A stretch of 64,000 nucleotides of DNA, from assembly GCF_022346185.1 (NCBI RefSeq), contig NZ_JAKRMS010000001.1:1-64000 (forward strand). Direction: 5' to 3'. This document shows, piece after piece, positions 45,505 to 55,171 of this stretch. A program made the position numbers and the translations under genes. This DNA comes from Cellulomonas sp. ACRRI. GTDB lineage: Bacteria; Actinomycetota; Actinomycetes; Actinomycetales; Cellulomonadaceae. The notes beneath the pieces were generated by a model. The model searched no databases, had not been told where the DNA came from, and saw only the letters and a program-made list of their open reading frames with translations. Numbering within the stretch: position 1 is the stretch's first letter; the number at the start of each line of letters is the position of its first letter.

Positions 45505-45576
45505 GCCACCCCGGCCACCCGGGCGACGCGCCCCCGGTCCGGCCTGTCGTGCTGGATTCCCCGGGGCTGCGTCGCC

Positions 45577-45582
45577 TACCCT
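45577..45582 (+). promoter_or_regulatory. -10-like TACCCT for secG
   Basis: TACCCT lies 65 nt before GTG 45648; GAGAAG is a weak RBS in the leader. Confidence 0.35.
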
Positions 45583-45647
45583 GGACCGCGGTCCACCCGA
45601 CCGACCCCGCCCGGGGGTCCCCGACAGCGAGAAGAGCCAGACCCGCC

Positions 45648-45890
45648 GTGACAGCCCTCACCATCGCCCTCCAGGTCCTCCTGGTGGTCACGAGCCTGCT
45701 GCTCGTCCCGCTCGTCCTGCTGCACAAGGGCAAGGGCGGTGGTCTGTCCGACATGTTCGGCGGCGGCATCACCAGCAGCGCCGGGTCCTCCGGCGTGGCC
45801 GAGCGCAACCTCAACCGCATCACCGTGGGCGTCAGCCTGGTGTGGGCGGTCGTGATCGTGCTGCTCGGTCTCATCGAGCGCGTGAGCTGA
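45648..45890 (+). CDS. secG: Preprotein translocase subunit SecG
   Basis: 80 residues. Accessory SecYEG subunit with two membrane helices (about 3-22 and 57-75) and a Gly/Ser cytoplasmic loop HKGKGGGLSDMFGGGITSSAGSSGVAERNL, the hallmark of the family. The GTG start puts helix 1 at the N-terminus. It follows the glycolytic genes in most actinobacteria, as here. Confidence 0.92.
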   Translation: MTALTIALQVLLVVTSLLLVPLVLLHKGKGGGLSDMFGGGITSSAGSSGVAERNLNRITVGVSLVWAVVIVLLGLIERVS

Positions 45891-45903
45891 GGGAGACGAC
45901 CCA

Positions 45904-46260
45904 ATGGCGAGCGGAAGTGCGATCCGCGGGTCCCGCGTCGGTGCGGGCCCCATGGGCGAGGCCGAGCGCGGCGACGCCGCCCCCCGCATCTGGATCTCCT
46001 ACTGGTGCGCGAACGGCCACGAGACCCGCCCGTCCTTCGCGGAGGAGGCGGCGGCCGAGGCCCCCGAGATGTGGGACTGCCCGCGCTGCGGGTTCCCCGC
46101 CGGCCAGGACGAGGCGAACCCGCCGTCCCCCGTGCGCAACGAGCCCTACAAGACCCACCTGGCCTACGTGAAGGAGCGCCGGTCCGCCGAGGACGGCGAG
46201 GCGATCCTCGACGAGGCGCTGGCCGCGCTCCGCGCGCGCCGTCGCGGCGGGGTGCGCTGA
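45904..46260 (+). CDS. rbpA: RNA polymerase-binding protein RbpA
   Basis: 118 residues. Actinobacterial activator that joins the beta subunit and the housekeeping sigma factor and stabilises the open complex. N-terminal tail and core (ISYWCANGHETRPSF...WDCPRCGFPAG) with three to four cysteines near a zinc or structural site; basic linker and C-terminal sigma-interaction helix (YKTHLAYVKERRSAEDGEAILDEALAAL). The first 20 residues vary between species. GGGAG is upstream. It begins 13 nt after secG. Confidence 0.95.
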   Translation: MASGSAIRGSRVGAGPMGEAERGDAAPRIWISYWCANGHETRPSFAEEAAAEAPEMWDCPRCGFPAGQDEANPPSPVRNEPYKTHLAYVKERRSAEDGEAILDEALAALRARRRGGVR

Positions 46261-46284
46261 CCCAGCGCCCGCACGCAGCACCCG

Positions 46285-46322
46285 GCCGAGGGCCCCGCAG
46301 CACGAGCTGCGGGGCCCTCGGC
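46285..46322 (+). terminator. rbpA terminator
   Basis: 17-bp perfect stem from GCCGAGGGCCCCGCAG and its complement, 4-nt loop ACGA. Almost identical in sequence to the hairpin at 46570-46605. Confidence 0.8.
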
Positions 46323-46358
46323 GCGTCCGGGCTCGCCTCCAGGCCGTCGCCTCTCCCC

Positions 46359-46535
46359 GCGAGGTCGGGGGTTCCGCCCGAGGTCGTCGGTTGCGCCACC
46401 GCCGGAGCGGCCGGAACCGACGACCTCGACCAGGGGGCGGGCGTGAGGCCGGGCCGGGCGCGGACATCCGCCGGTCCGGACGACCCGGCGCGGCATGCCG
46501 AGGTCGATGGTTCCGGGCGAGGTCGCCGATCGCGC
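46359..46535. repeat. Intergenic CGAGGTCGNNGGTTCCG elements
   Basis: Five degenerate copies of a 16-17 bp element between the twin terminators: about 46361, 46379, inverted 46413-46428, 46499 and 46519. CGAGGTCGTCGGTT (46379-46392) and AACCGACGACCTCG (46415-46428) are a perfect 14-bp inverted repeat, 22 nt apart. No reading frame explains them. The 369-nt gap 46261-46629 between rbpA and pgl holds no gene. Confidence 0.7.
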
Positions 46536-46569
46536 CGGCGCCCGGGTGGCGGAGCCGGCGCGGGACGGC

Positions 46570-46605
46570 CGAGGGCCCCGCAGCCACCCGGCTGCGGGGC
46601 CCTCG
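46570..46605. terminator. Second hairpin, facing pgl
   Basis: 16-bp perfect stem CGAGGGCCCCGCAGCC and its complement, loop ACCC. Serves the minus-strand pgl operon end and can act in both directions. Confidence 0.75.
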
Positions 46606-46629
46606 TGCCGTGCGGGGGAGTGCCGGCGG

Positions 46630-47427
46630 CTACGCGGCGCCCTGCGACGCGCCGACCTCGGCGACCGCGGCCGCGTCGACCAGCCACAGGGTCGCCTCCG
46701 TGCCGCGGGCGCCCGCGGCCGGGGTCGTCGCCACCGGCGCGTCGGACAGCGCCGACGCGACGGCCGCCGCCTTCTCGGCGCCCGCCGCGACGACCCACAC
46801 CTCGCGTGCCGCGCGGATGGACTCGAACGTCAGCGAGACCCGCTCGGGCGGCGGCTTGGGGGAGCCGTGGACCCCCACGGTCGGGACGCCGGTGACGTCG
46901 ACGCCCTCATGCCCCGGGAACAGCGACGCCACGTGGCCGTCGGGGCCCATGCCGAGCATGAGCACGTCGAACGTCGGCACGTCGGCGCCCTCGGGCGCGA
47001 ACGCCGCGAGCTCGGCGGCGTAGGCCGCGGCCGAGTCCTCCGGGGTCGCGATGCCGGCTCCCGCGTCGAGCGGTCGCATCGGGTGCACGTTCGCCGCCGG
47101 CAGGGCGTCGCCGAGCCCGTCGATCAGCGCGGAGCGCGCCTGGGTCTCGTTCCGGTCGGCGTCGCCGTCGGCGAGGAACCGCTCGTCGCCCCACCACAGG
47201 TGCACGCCCGACCAGTCGACGGCCGCGCGGGCCGGCGAGGCGGCCACCGCGGCGAGCGTCTTGATCCCGACGGTGCCGCCGGTGAGCACGACGTGCACGG
47301 GCGCGGCGGCCGACTGCAGGTCGACGAGCCGCGTGATGAGCCGCGCGGCGGTCGCCTCGGCCAGGGTGTCCGCGTCCGGGTGCACGAGCACCGTGCGCGG
47401 GGCGCCCGTCCCCGTGGCGGCCGTCAC
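46630..47427 (-). CDS. pgl: 6-Phosphogluconolactonase
   Basis: 265 residues. Hydrolyses 6-phosphogluconolactone in the oxidative pentose-phosphate pathway. VVLTGGTVGIKTLAAV (phosphate-binding), WSGVHLWWGDERFL, VLMLGMGPDGHVASLFPGHEG (catalytic His) and the C-terminal helix with TFESIRAAREVWVVAAGAEKAAAV. The GTG start overlaps the opcA stop (GTGA). Confidence 0.94.
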   Translation of the reverse strand: MTAATGTGAPRTVLVHPDADTLAEATAARLITRLVDLQSAAAPVHVVLTGGTVGIKTLAAVAASPARAAVDWSGVHLWWGDERFLADGDADRNETQARSALIDGLGDALPAANVHPMRPLDAGAGIATPEDSAAAYAAELAAFAPEGADVPTFDVLMLGMGPDGHVASLFPGHEGVDVTGVPTVGVHGSPKPPPERVSLTFESIRAAREVWVVAAGAEKAAAVASALSDAPVATTPAAGARGTEATLWLVDAAAVAEVGASQGAA

Positions 47428-48344
47428 GCGCCCACCTTCGTCAGGCCCTTGCGCAGCACCTCGCCGTAGACCTCGTCGGCGTCGAGCCGGCGGAGCTCCT
47501 CGGCCAGGCACTCGCGCAGCTGCCGGATCGGCAGGGCGATCCGGTGCTCCGGCTGGTCCGGCTGGCGCAGGGCGGCGGTCTTGCCGTCGGGCCGGTCGAG
47601 CACGATGGGGCCGGACTTCCGCTCGAGCCGCACCTGGGTGATCGCCGGGGCGTCGGCCTGGCGCTCGATGTCGACCGGGCAGTTCAGCGCCCAGCCCAGC
47701 CACGCCGCCATGAGGTCGACGGACGGGTGGGTGCTCTCGCCCGACACGACGGCGCGGGTGACGGGCTCGAACGGCGGCTGGTCCAGCGTCGCCGCGATCA
47801 GCCCGCGCCACAGGGTGGTGCGGGTCCACGCGAGGTCGGTGTCGCCCTCGGCGTAGCCGCCGGCGAGCCGGTGCAGCGCGTCCGAGGGGTCGGTGCACTC
47901 GGTGCTGTCGGTGATCCGGCGCCGGGCGAGCTGGCCCAGCGGGTGCTGGGACGGGTCGTCGGGCACCCGGTACGGCCACCAGGCGACGATCGGGGCGTCG
48001 GGCAGCAGCAGGGGGAGCACGAGGGTGTCCAGGTGCCGTGCCTGCGCGGCGGACGGGTGCAGCAGCACGACCTCGGAGGCGCCGGCGTCGCCGCCGAGCC
48101 GGATCTGGGCGTCGAGCTCGGAGTCGTCGCCCTCGGGGCCGGACTCGGTGAGCACGATGACGCGGCAGGGGTGCTCGCGGCTCGCGTCGTTGGCGGCCGC
48201 GATGGCGGCCTCGGGGTCGTTCGCGCCGACGTCGATGAGGAGCGTCAGCACGCGCCCGAGGGCGACGGCGCCGCCCTCCTCGCGCTCCTGCACCAGCCGC
48301 TTGTTGATGTCCCGGGTGGTCGTCTTGGGCAGGTCGATGATCAC
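47424..48344 (-). CDS. opcA: Glucose-6-phosphate dehydrogenase assembly protein OpcA
   Basis: 306 residues. Needed for assembly of an active, redox-controlled G6[40 protein letters not shown] at the N-terminus and PCRVIVLTESG, IVAWWPYRVPDDPSQHPLG follow the family. Cytoplasmic. The first codon is GTG; it overlaps the zwf stop (GTGA) and its own stop overlaps pgl. Confidence 0.94.
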   Translation of the reverse strand: MIIDLPKTTTRDINKRLVQEREEGGAVALGRVLTLLIDVGANDPEAAIAAANDASREHPCRVIVLTESGPEGDDSELDAQIRLGGDAGASEVVLLHPSAAQARHLDTLVLPLLLPDAPIVAWWPYRVPDDPSQHPLGQLARRRITDSTECTDPSDALHRLAGGYAEGDTDLAWTRTTLWRGLIAATLDQPPFEPVTRAVVSGESTHPSVDLMAAWLGWALNCPVDIERQADAPAITQVRLERKSGPIVLDRPDGKTAALRQPDQPEHRIALPIRQLRECLAEELRRLDADEVYGEVLRKGLTKVGA

Positions 48345-49882
48345 GGTCGCCTCCAGGTCCGTCCGTCGCGCTCCATCATGCGGTCGGCCGACTCCGGCCC
48401 CCAGGTGCCGGCGCGGTACGGCTCCGGCTTGCCCTTGCTCGCCCAGTACTGGGTGATGGGGTCGAGGATCTTCCAGGAGAGCTCGACCTCCTCGTGCCGC
48501 GGGAACAGCGGCGGGTCGCCCAGCAGGACGTCGAGGATGAGGCGCTCGTAGGCCTCGGGGGACGACTCGGTGAACGCGTGGCCGTAGCCGAAGTCCATCG
48601 TGACGTCGCGGACCTCCATCGCGGTGCCCGGCACCTTGGCGCCGAACCGCAGCGTGACGCCCTCGTCGGGCTGCACGCGGATGACCAGCGCGTTCTTGCC
48701 GAGCTCCTCGGTCGCGGTGGACTCGAAGGGCAGGTGCGGCGCCTTCTTGAACACGACGGCGATCTCGGTGACGCGGCGGCCGAGGCGCTTGCCGGTGCGC
48801 AGGTAGAACGGGACGCCGGCCCAGCGGCGGGTGTCCACGTCGACGCGGATGGCGGCGAAGGTCTCGGTGGTCGAGTTCGGGTCGAAGCCGCCCTCGTCCA
48901 GGTAGCCGACGACCTTCTCGCCGCCCTGCCAGCCCTCGGCGTACTGCCCGCGGGCGGTGTGCTTGCCGATGTCCTTGGGCACGCGCACCGCGGACAGGAC
49001 CTTGATCTTCTCGGCCGTCAGGTCGTGCGCGTCGAACGTGACCGGCTCCTCCATCGCCGTGAGGGCGAGGAGCTGCAGCAGGTGGTTCTGGATGACGTCG
49101 CGCGCGGCGCCGATGCCGTCGTAGTACCCGGCGCGGCCGCCGACGCCGATGTCCTCGGCCATCGTGATCTGCACGTGGTCGACGTAGTTGGCGTTCCAGA
49201 TCGGCTCGAACAGCTGGTTGGCGAACCGCAGCGCCAGCAGGTTCTGCACCGTCTCCTTGCCGAGGTAGTGGTCGATGCGGAACACGTCGTCCGGGTGGAA
49301 CACCGAGGACACGACGTCGTTGAGCTCGCGGGCCGACTGCAGGTCGTGGCCGAACGGCTTCTCGATGACGACGCGGCGCCAGGCGTCCTCGACGGACTCC
49401 GAGAGGCCGGAGCGGGCCAGCTGCTTGCAGACCACGGGGAACGCGCTCGGCGGCACCGACAGGTAGAACGCGTGGTTGCCGCCGGTGCCGCGGGTGACGT
49501 CGAGGTCCTCGACGGTCTTGCGCAGCCGGTCGAACGCGTCGTCGTCGTCGAAGGTGCCCTGGACGAACCGGATGCCCTCGGACAGCTGGCGCCAGGTCGA
49601 CTCCCGGAACGGGGTGCGGGCGTGCTCCTTCACGGAGTCGTGCACGATCTGCGCGAAGTCCTGGTCCTCCCAGTCGCGCCGGGCGAACCCCGTGAGCGCG
49701 AAGCCGGGCGGGAGCAGGCCGCGGTTGGTGAGGTCGTAGACCGCGGGCATGAGCTTCTTGCGGGCGAGGTCGCCGGTCACCCCGAAGATCACCAGGCCCG
49801 AGGGCCCGGCGATCCGGGGGAGCCGGCGGTCGCGCGGGTCGCGGAGCGGGTTGTGCTCCGCGGTGACCTTCGCGGGCCTCAC
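48341..49882 (-). CDS. zwf: Glucose-6-phosphate 1-dehydrogenase
   Basis: 513 residues. NADP-dependent entry step of the pentose-phosphate pathway. [19 protein letters not shown] binds the nucleotide; [14 protein letters not shown] holds the substrate lysine and the catalytic His; [26 protein letters not shown]. The GTG start overlaps the tal stop (GTGA). Confidence 0.97.
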   Translation of the reverse strand: MRPAKVTAEHNPLRDPRDRRLPRIAGPSGLVIFGVTGDLARKKLMPAVYDLTNRGLLPPGFALTGFARRDWEDQDFAQIVHDSVKEHARTPFRESTWRQLSEGIRFVQGTFDDDDAFDRLRKTVEDLDVTRGTGGNHAFYLSVPPSAFPVVCKQLARSGLSESVEDAWRRVVIEKPFGHDLQSARELNDVVSSVFHPDDVFRIDHYLGKETVQNLLALRFANQLFEPIWNANYVDHVQITMAEDIGVGGRAGYYDGIGAARDVIQNHLLQLLALTAMEEPVTFDAHDLTAEKIKVLSAVRVPKDIGKHTARGQYAEGWQGGEKVVGYLDEGGFDPNSTTETFAAIRVDVDTRRWAGVPFYLRTGKRLGRRVTEIAVVFKKAPHLPFESTATEELGKNALVIRVQPDEGVTLRFGAKVPGTAMEVRDVTMDFGYGHAFTESSPEAYERLILDVLLGDPPLFPRHEEVELSWKILDPITQYWASKGKPEPYRAGTWGPESADRMMERDGRTWRRP

Positions 49883-50997
49883 TCGGCCACCTGCTCCAGG
49901 CCGCCGCGGACGGTGTCGAGCAGCTCGGCCCAGGACTTCTCGAACTTGTCGACGCCCTCGCGCTCGAGCTGGTCGGTGACCTCGTCGATCGCGATGCCGA
50001 GGCCGGCGAGCCGGTCGATGACGTCCTGCGCCTCGGCCTGGGTGCCGGTGACGGTGTCGCCGCGGAAGTCGCCGTGGTCGGCGACGGCCTGCAGCGTGGC
50101 CTCGGGCATGGTGTTGACGACGCCGGCGACGACCAGCTCGTCGACGTACCGGGTGTCGGGGTACGCCTTGTCCTTGACGCCCGTGGACGCCCACAGCGGA
50201 CGCTGCGGCTTCGCGCCGGCCGCGGCGAGGGCCTGCCAGCGGTCGCCGGCGACGACCTCCTCGTAGACGCCGTAGGCGAGGCGGGCGTTGGCGATGGCGG
50301 CCTTGCCGCGCAGCTCCGCGGCCTCGGGGGAGCCGAGCTCGTCCAGCCTCGGGTCGATCGCCGCGTCCACGCGGGACACGAAGAACGACGCGACCGAGGC
50401 GATGGGGGCGAGGTCGTGCCCGTTGGCCTTCGCCCGCTCCAGGCCCTCGAGGAACGCGTCGAGCACGGCGCGGTACCGCTCGAGGGAGAAGATCAGCGTG
50501 ACGTTGACGCTGATGCCGTCGGCGAGCACCTCGGTGATCGCGCGCAGGCCGTCGAGCGTCGCGGGGATCTTGATGAACAGGTTCGGCCGGTCGACGGTCG
50601 ACCACAGCGCGCGGGCCGAGTCGACGGTCGCCTGGGCGTCGTGCGCGAGCCGGGGGTCGACCTCGATCGACACGCGGCCGTCCACGCCGTCCGTGGCGTC
50701 GTAGACGGGGCGCAGCACGTCGGCGGCCTCGCGCACGTCGTCGGTCGTGATCGCGAAGACGGCGCCGTCCACGTCGGTGCCCTGCGCCCGCAGCTGCTTC
50801 AGCTGCTCGTCGTAGGACTCGCCCTTGGCCAGCGCGCTCGCGAAGATCGTCGGGTTCGTCGTGACCCCGACGACGCGGCGCCCGGCCACGAGGTCCTTCA
50901 GGTTCCCGGTGCGCAGCCGCTCCCGGGACAGGTCGTCCAGCCAGACCGCGACGCCCGCGTCGGCCACCCGGTCGAGCGGCGTGATGCCCTCTGTCAT
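49879..50997 (-). CDS. tal: Transaldolase
   Basis: 372 residues, actinobacterial TalB-type. Transfers a three-carbon unit between sugar phosphates through a Schiff base on K143 (NLFIKIPAT); D in WLDDLSR and GVTTNPTIF complete the site; [10 protein letters not shown] and the end motif [18 protein letters not shown] confirm. It heads the tal-zwf-opcA-pgl operon, all joined by GTGA overlaps. The transketolase gene that usually precedes it is absent. Confidence 0.96.
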   Translation of the reverse strand: MTEGITPLDRVADAGVAVWLDDLSRERLRTGNLKDLVAGRRVVGVTTNPTIFASALAKGESYDEQLKQLRAQGTDVDGAVFAITTDDVREAADVLRPVYDATDGVDGRVSIEVDPRLAHDAQATVDSARALWSTVDRPNLFIKIPATLDGLRAITEVLADGISVNVTLIFSLERYRAVLDAFLEGLERAKANGHDLAPIASVASFFVSRVDAAIDPRLDELGSPEAAELRGKAAIANARLAYGVYEEVVAGDRWQALAAAGAKPQRPLWASTGVKDKAYPDTRYVDELVVAGVVNTMPEATLQAVADHGDFRGDTVTGTQAEAQDVIDRLAGLGIAIDEVTDQLEREGVDKFEKSWAELLDTVRGGLEQVAE

Positions 50998-51122
50998 CGT
51001 CGTGCCACCTCACTTCTCGCCCCGGACTCCGGGCCGGGGCGTCGACGGTCGGGCCCGTCCTGACCAGGCCGGGCGCCGCTCACGCCCGGTCCTGATTCCC
51101 CCGGGGCCGGGCGTGCGTTTCG

Positions 51123-51128
51123 AGCCTA
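51123..51128 (-). promoter_or_regulatory. -10-like TAGGCT for the tal operon
   Basis: On the minus strand TAGGCT lies about 126 nt before ATG 50997. The 321-nt gap 50998-51318 between tal and ctaB holds this, a leader with GC-rich inverted repeats and the ctaB promoter; no gene is visible. Confidence 0.4.
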
Positions 51129-51250
51129 GACCCGCCGGGCGGGGGTCCGCCGTCCGGTCCGCCACCGCGAGGGCCCGGGGCGACGGACGTCACACGGCCG
51201 GGACCCTGGTCCCAGGCGGTTCACGGCCGCATCTGCTGCCCGGGGGGCCG

Positions 51251-51256
51251 TACGAT
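51251..51256 (+). promoter_or_regulatory. -10-like TACGAT for ctaB
   Basis: TACGAT lies 62 nt before GTG 51319; GGAGG (51306-51310) is the RBS. Confidence 0.4.
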
Positions 51257-51318
51257 GGTCGGGATCATCCGCGGGGCCGTCGGCCGGCGCGGTCCAGCGA
51301 CGGGCGGAGGACCGGAGC

Positions 51319-52281
51319 GTGCGCACGATGAGCCCAGCCGCTCCCGCCGGGGCCTCGTCGCGGGCCCCCGGTGCCCGGGCCCAGGACGGCCGGAGCGCGC
51401 TGCGGCGCCGCGTGGCGGCCTACGTGGCCCTCACCAAGCCGCGGGTCATCGAGCTGCTGCTCGTCACCACGCTGCCGACGATGATCCTGGCGCAGGGCGG
51501 GTTCCCGCCGATCGGGCTGGTGCTCGCCACGCTGGTCGGCGGGGCCGCCGCGGCGGGCGCGGCGAACGTGCTCAACTGCTACCTCGACCGCGACATCGAC
51601 CAGGTGATGAACCGCACCAAGCGTCGTCCGCTGGTCACGGGGGAGATCACCCCGCGCGCCGCGCTGGTGTTCGGTCTGGCCCTGGGCGTCGGCTCGCTGC
51701 TGTGGCTCGCGCTGCTGGTCAACGTGCCGTCCGCGCTGCTCACCGGCGGCGCGATCCTCATCTACGTCGTCGGCTACACGATGATCCTCAAGCGGCGCAC
51801 GCCGCAGAACATCGTCTGGGGCGGCGCCGCCGGCTGCATGCCGGTGCTGATCGGCTGGTCCTCGGTGACCGGCGGGCTGTCCTGGGCCGCGGTGCTGCTG
51901 TTCGGCGTGATCTTCTTCTGGACGCCGCCGCACTACTGGCCGCTGTCGATGAAGTTCCGCAAGGACTACGCCGCCGCCGGGGTGCCGATGCTGCCGGTCG
52001 TCGCGGCCGAGTCGAAGGTCGCGAAGGAGATGATCGCGTACACCGTCGCGATGATCGCCTGCTCGCTGCTGCTGGTGCCGGTCGCCGGGATGACCTGGGT
52101 GTACGCGGTCGTCGCGACCGTGCTCGGCGTGTGGTTCCTCTGGTCGAACGTCGCGCTGTACCGTCGCGCCCAGGACCCGAGCCGCGGCAAGCTCCGCGCG
52201 ATGTCGGTGTTCCACGGGTCGATCACGTACCTGTCGCTGCTGTCGGTCGCGGTGGCGGTCGACGTGTTCCTCCCGCTCTGA
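51319..52281 (+). CDS. ctaB: Protoheme IX farnesyltransferase (heme O synthase)
   Basis: 320 residues, UbiA-type prenyltransferase with about nine membrane helices. Makes heme O for cytochrome oxidase. [20 protein letters not shown] carries the DxxxD allylic-diphosphate/Mg site, and the second Asp motif region is [19 protein letters not shown] 51319 has GGAGG 8 nt upstream; ATG 51328 is an alternative. Usually tkt lies between ctaB and tal; here only the intergenic region does. Confidence 0.94.
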   Translation: MRTMSPAAPAGASSRAPGARAQDGRSALRRRVAAYVALTKPRVIELLLVTTLPTMILAQGGFPPIGLVLATLVGGAAAAGAANVLNCYLDRDIDQVMNRTKRRPLVTGEITPRAALVFGLALGVGSLLWLALLVNVPSALLTGGAILIYVVGYTMILKRRTPQNIVWGGAAGCMPVLIGWSSVTGGLSWAAVLLFGVIFFWTPPHYWPLSMKFRKDYAAAGVPMLPVVAAESKVAKEMIAYTVAMIACSLLLVPVAGMTWVYAVVATVLGVWFLWSNVALYRRAQDPSRGKLRAMSVFHGSITYLSLLSVAVAVDVFLPL

Positions 52282-52312
52282 CCCACCGAGACGGCCGCGG
52301 GGAGGCACCGGC

Positions 52313-53323
52313 ATGACGGACGAGCAGCCGGCGGCCCCCGCCCTGCGCGCCGCCCTCGACGGCTACCTCGCCCACCTCACCGTCGAGCGCGGGCTGTCGG
52401 CCAACACGCTGGCCGCGTACCGGCGCGACCTCAGCCGGTACGTGGACCACCTGGCCGCCGCGGGCCGCGCGTCGGTCGCGGACGTGGCGGAGTCCGACGT
52501 CGAGGACTTCCTCACCGCCGTGCGGACCGGCTCCGACGGCCGGGCCGTGCTGTCGGCGTCGTCCGCGAAGCGCGCCGTGGTGGCCGTGCGGGGCTGGCAC
52601 CGGTTCGCGGTCCTGGAGGGGCTGACCTCCGCGGACCCCGCGCGGGCCGTGCGCCCGCCGAAGCAGTCGCAGGTGCTCCCGAAGGCGATCGGCACCCACG
52701 AGGTGGAGCGGCTGCTGGAGGCCGCATCGCTCGGCGACGGGCCGGTCCCGCTGCGGGACCGCGCGCTGCTGGAGCTCGTGTACTCGACCGGGGCCCGGAT
52801 CTCCGAGGCGGTCGGGCTCGACGTCGACGACCTCGACCTGACCGAGGGCCGCGCCGCCGTGCGCCTGTTCGGCAAGGGCAGCAAGGAGCGGGTGGTCCCG
52901 GTCGGGGCGTACGCCGTGGAGGCGCTGGAGGCGTACCTGGTGCGCGCCCGTCCCGCGCTGGCCGCCGCGGGCCGCGGGGGAGCGGCGGTGTTCCTCAACA
53001 CCCGCGGCGCCCGGCTGTCCCGGCAGAGCGCGTGGGCGGTGCTGCGCACGGCCGCCGAGCGCGCCGGGCTGCCGGGGGCCGAGCACGTGTCCCCGCACAC
53101 GCTGCGGCACTCGTTCGCGACCCACCTGCTCGCCGGCGGGGCCGACGTCCGGGTGGTCCAGGAGCTGCTGGGGCACGCCTCGGTGACGACGACGCAGATC
53201 TACACGAAGGTGACGCCGGACACGCTGCGCGAGGTGTACGCGACCAGCCACCCGCGCGCCAGGCGGGACAGCGCCGCGCGGGTCGCGGCGGGCGCCGCGC
53301 GCACCGGCGCGGGAGACGGCTGA
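52313..53323 (+). CDS. xerD: Tyrosine recombinase XerD-like
   Basis: 336 residues. N-terminal core-binding SAM-like domain (about 15-110; [22 protein letters not shown]) and C-terminal catalytic domain with R in [12 protein letters not shown] in [42 protein letters not shown] (final His and the Tyr nucleophile). Resolves chromosome dimers at dif with XerC. In actinobacteria xerD stands ahead of parA-scpAB, as here. The C-terminal 25 residues are low in complexity. Confidence 0.93.
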   Translation: MTDEQPAAPALRAALDGYLAHLTVERGLSANTLAAYRRDLSRYVDHLAAAGRASVADVAESDVEDFLTAVRTGSDGRAVLSASSAKRAVVAVRGWHRFAVLEGLTSADPARAVRPPKQSQVLPKAIGTHEVERLLEAASLGDGPVPLRDRALLELVYSTGARISEAVGLDVDDLDLTEGRAAVRLFGKGSKERVVPVGAYAVEALEAYLVRARPALAAAGRGGAAVFLNTRGARLSRQSAWAVLRTAAERAGLPGAEHVSPHTLRHSFATHLLAGGADVRVVQELLGHASVTTTQIYTKVTPDTLREVYATSHPRARRDSAARVAAGAARTGAGDG

Positions 53324-53340
53324 CCGGCCCGGTGCTCCGG

Positions 53341-53346
53341 TAGGTT
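53341..53346 (+). promoter_or_regulatory. -10-like TAGGTT, leaderless parA start
   Basis: TAGGTT ends 6 nt before GTG 53353. The GTG at 53347, directly after it, is too near to be the translated start of a transcript made here. Confidence 0.55.
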
Positions 53347-53352
53347 GTGCGG

Positions 53353-54219
53353 GTGGCACGCGAGGAGACGACCGAGATCGCAACCGACCCGGTGGGCAGG
53401 CCCCTGCCCGACTTCCCCGTCCCCGCGCCGCTCGCCGCCCACGGTCCCGCCCGCGTCATCGCGATGTGCAACCAGAAGGGCGGCGTCGGCAAGACGACCA
53501 CCACGATCAACCTCGCCGCGGCGCTGGCCGAGTACGGGCGCCGGGTGCTCATCGTCGACTTCGACCCGCAGGGCGCGGCCTCGGTCGGCCTGGGCGCGAA
53601 CCCGCACGAGCTCGACCGCACGGTCTACGACCTGCTGGTGGACCGGCACGCGCGCGTCCAGGACCTGATCCGGCCCACGGAGATCCCGGGCCTGGACCTG
53701 CTGCCGGCCAACATCGACCTGTCGGCCGCCGAGGTGCAGCTGGTCAGCGAGGTGGCCCGCGAGTCGATCCTGTCCCGCGTGCTGCGGCCCGTGCTGGACG
53801 ACTACGACGTGGTGCTGGTCGACTGCCAGCCGTCGCTCGGCCTGCTGACCGTGAACGCCCTCACCGCGGCGCACGGCGTGCTGATCCCGCTCGAGTGCGA
53901 GTTCTTCGCGCTGCGCGGCGTGGCGCTGCTGGTCGAGACGATCGAGAAGGTCCGCGACCGGCTCAACCCGCGCCTCGAGGTCGACGGCATCCTCGCCACC
54001 ATGTACGACCCGCGCACGCTGCACGCCCGCGAGGTCGTCGCCCGGGTGTACGAGGCGTTCGGCGACACGCTCCTGCACACCGTCATCGGCCGCACGGTGA
54101 AGTTCCCGGACGCGTCGGTCGCGGCGGAGCCGATCACGACCTACGCGCCGACGCACGCCGGGGCGCACGCGTACCGGCAGCTCGCGCGGGAGCTCGTCGC
54201 CCGTGGCGACGCCGCCTGA
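53353..54219 (+). CDS. ParA-family ATPase
   Basis: 288 residues. Deviant Walker A CNQKGGVGKTTTTINLA (about 38-54), LIVDFDPQGAASVGLG, DYDVVLVDCQPSLGLLTVNAL, and LEVDGILATMYDPRTLHAREV. Paralogue of the Soj-type proteins that precede scpAB (the ParA of the scp operon, not the parAB pair near oriC). Probably helps chromosome organisation. The N-terminal 35 residues are variable. GTG 53347 is the alternative start. Confidence 0.88.
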   Translation: MAREETTEIATDPVGRPLPDFPVPAPLAAHGPARVIAMCNQKGGVGKTTTTINLAAALAEYGRRVLIVDFDPQGAASVGLGANPHELDRTVYDLLVDRHARVQDLIRPTEIPGLDLLPANIDLSAAEVQLVSEVARESILSRVLRPVLDDYDVVLVDCQPSLGLLTVNALTAAHGVLIPLECEFFALRGVALLVETIEKVRDRLNPRLEVDGILATMYDPRTLHAREVVARVYEAFGDTLLHTVIGRTVKFPDASVAAEPITTYAPTHAGAHAYRQLARELVARGDAA

Positions 54220-55171
54220 GACGGCGCCGACCGCCGAGGCCGACGCCGCCGCCCCCGGTGCCCCCGACGACGCGTCGCGGCCCGGGTCCGGCGCCTTCGA
54301 GGTGCACCTGGAGAACTTCTCCGGGCCGTTCGACCTGCTGCTGGGGCTGATCTCCAAGCACAAGCTCGACATCACCGAGGTCGCGCTCGCCGCGGTCACG
54401 GACGAGTTCATCGCCCACATCCGGGCGGCCGAGCGGGCCGAGGCGGACGGTGGGCGCCCGTGGGACCTGGGGCAGGCGTCCGAGTTCCTGCTGGTGGCCG
54501 CGACGCTGCTCGACCTCAAGGCGGCGCGCCTGCTGCCCGCGGGCGAGGTCGAGGACGCCGAGGACCTCGAGCTGCTGGAGGCGCGGGACCTGCTGTTCGC
54601 CCGGCTGCTGCAGTACCGGGCGTACAAGGTGGTCGCCGCCGACATCGGCGCCCGGCTCACGGAGCAGGGCCGGCGGCTGCCGCGGACGGTGCAGCTGGAG
54701 CCGCACCTGGCCGCGATGCTGCCGGAGCTGATCTGGCAGATCGGGCCGGAGGAGCTCGCGGCGCTGGCCGCGAAGGCGCTGGCGCCCGCGCCCCCGCCGC
54801 CCGGCGTGGACCTCAGCCACCTGCACGCCCCCGCGGTGAGCGTCCGGGAGCAGGCGGCGGTGCTCGCCGACCGGCTGCGGCACGGCGGCGCGGCGTCGTT
54901 CCGTGCGCTCACCGCCGACGCCGACACGACCCTGCTGGTGGTCGCGCGGTTCCTCGCGCTGCTGGAGCTGTTCCGGGAGGGCGCCGTGGCGTTCGACCAG
55001 GTGACGCCGCTGGGGGAGCTGACCGTGCGCTGGACCGGGGCCGAGGACGGCGACGTGGCCGTGGCGTCGGACTTCGACGACGCGGACGACGGGGTGCTCG
55101 ACGTGCCGGGCGACGCGGTGGTGCCGGGTGCGCCGGACGAGGTGCCGGACCGGGTGGGGGAGGACGCATGA
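54203..55171 (+). CDS. scpA: Segregation and condensation protein ScpA
   Basis: 322 residues. Kleisin that bridges the two SMC heads. EVHLENFSGPFDLLLGLISKHKLDITEVAL starts the domain after a 30-residue low-complexity N-terminus; SEFLLVAATLLDLKAARLLP, the winged-helix C-terminal part (about 215-290). It overlaps parA by 17 nt and scpB by 4 nt (ATGA). The acidic C-terminal tail is variable. Confidence 0.93.
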   Translation: MATPPETAPTAEADAAAPGAPDDASRPGSGAFEVHLENFSGPFDLLLGLISKHKLDITEVALAAVTDEFIAHIRAAERAEADGGRPWDLGQASEFLLVAATLLDLKAARLLPAGEVEDAEDLELLEARDLLFARLLQYRAYKVVAADIGARLTEQGRRLPRTVQLEPHLAAMLPELIWQIGPEELAALAAKALAPAPPPPGVDLSHLHAPAVSVREQAAVLADRLRHGGAASFRALTADADTTLLVVARFLALLELFREGAVAFDQVTPLGELTVRWTGAEDGDVAVASDFDDADDGVLDVPGDAVVPGAPDEVPDRVGEDA

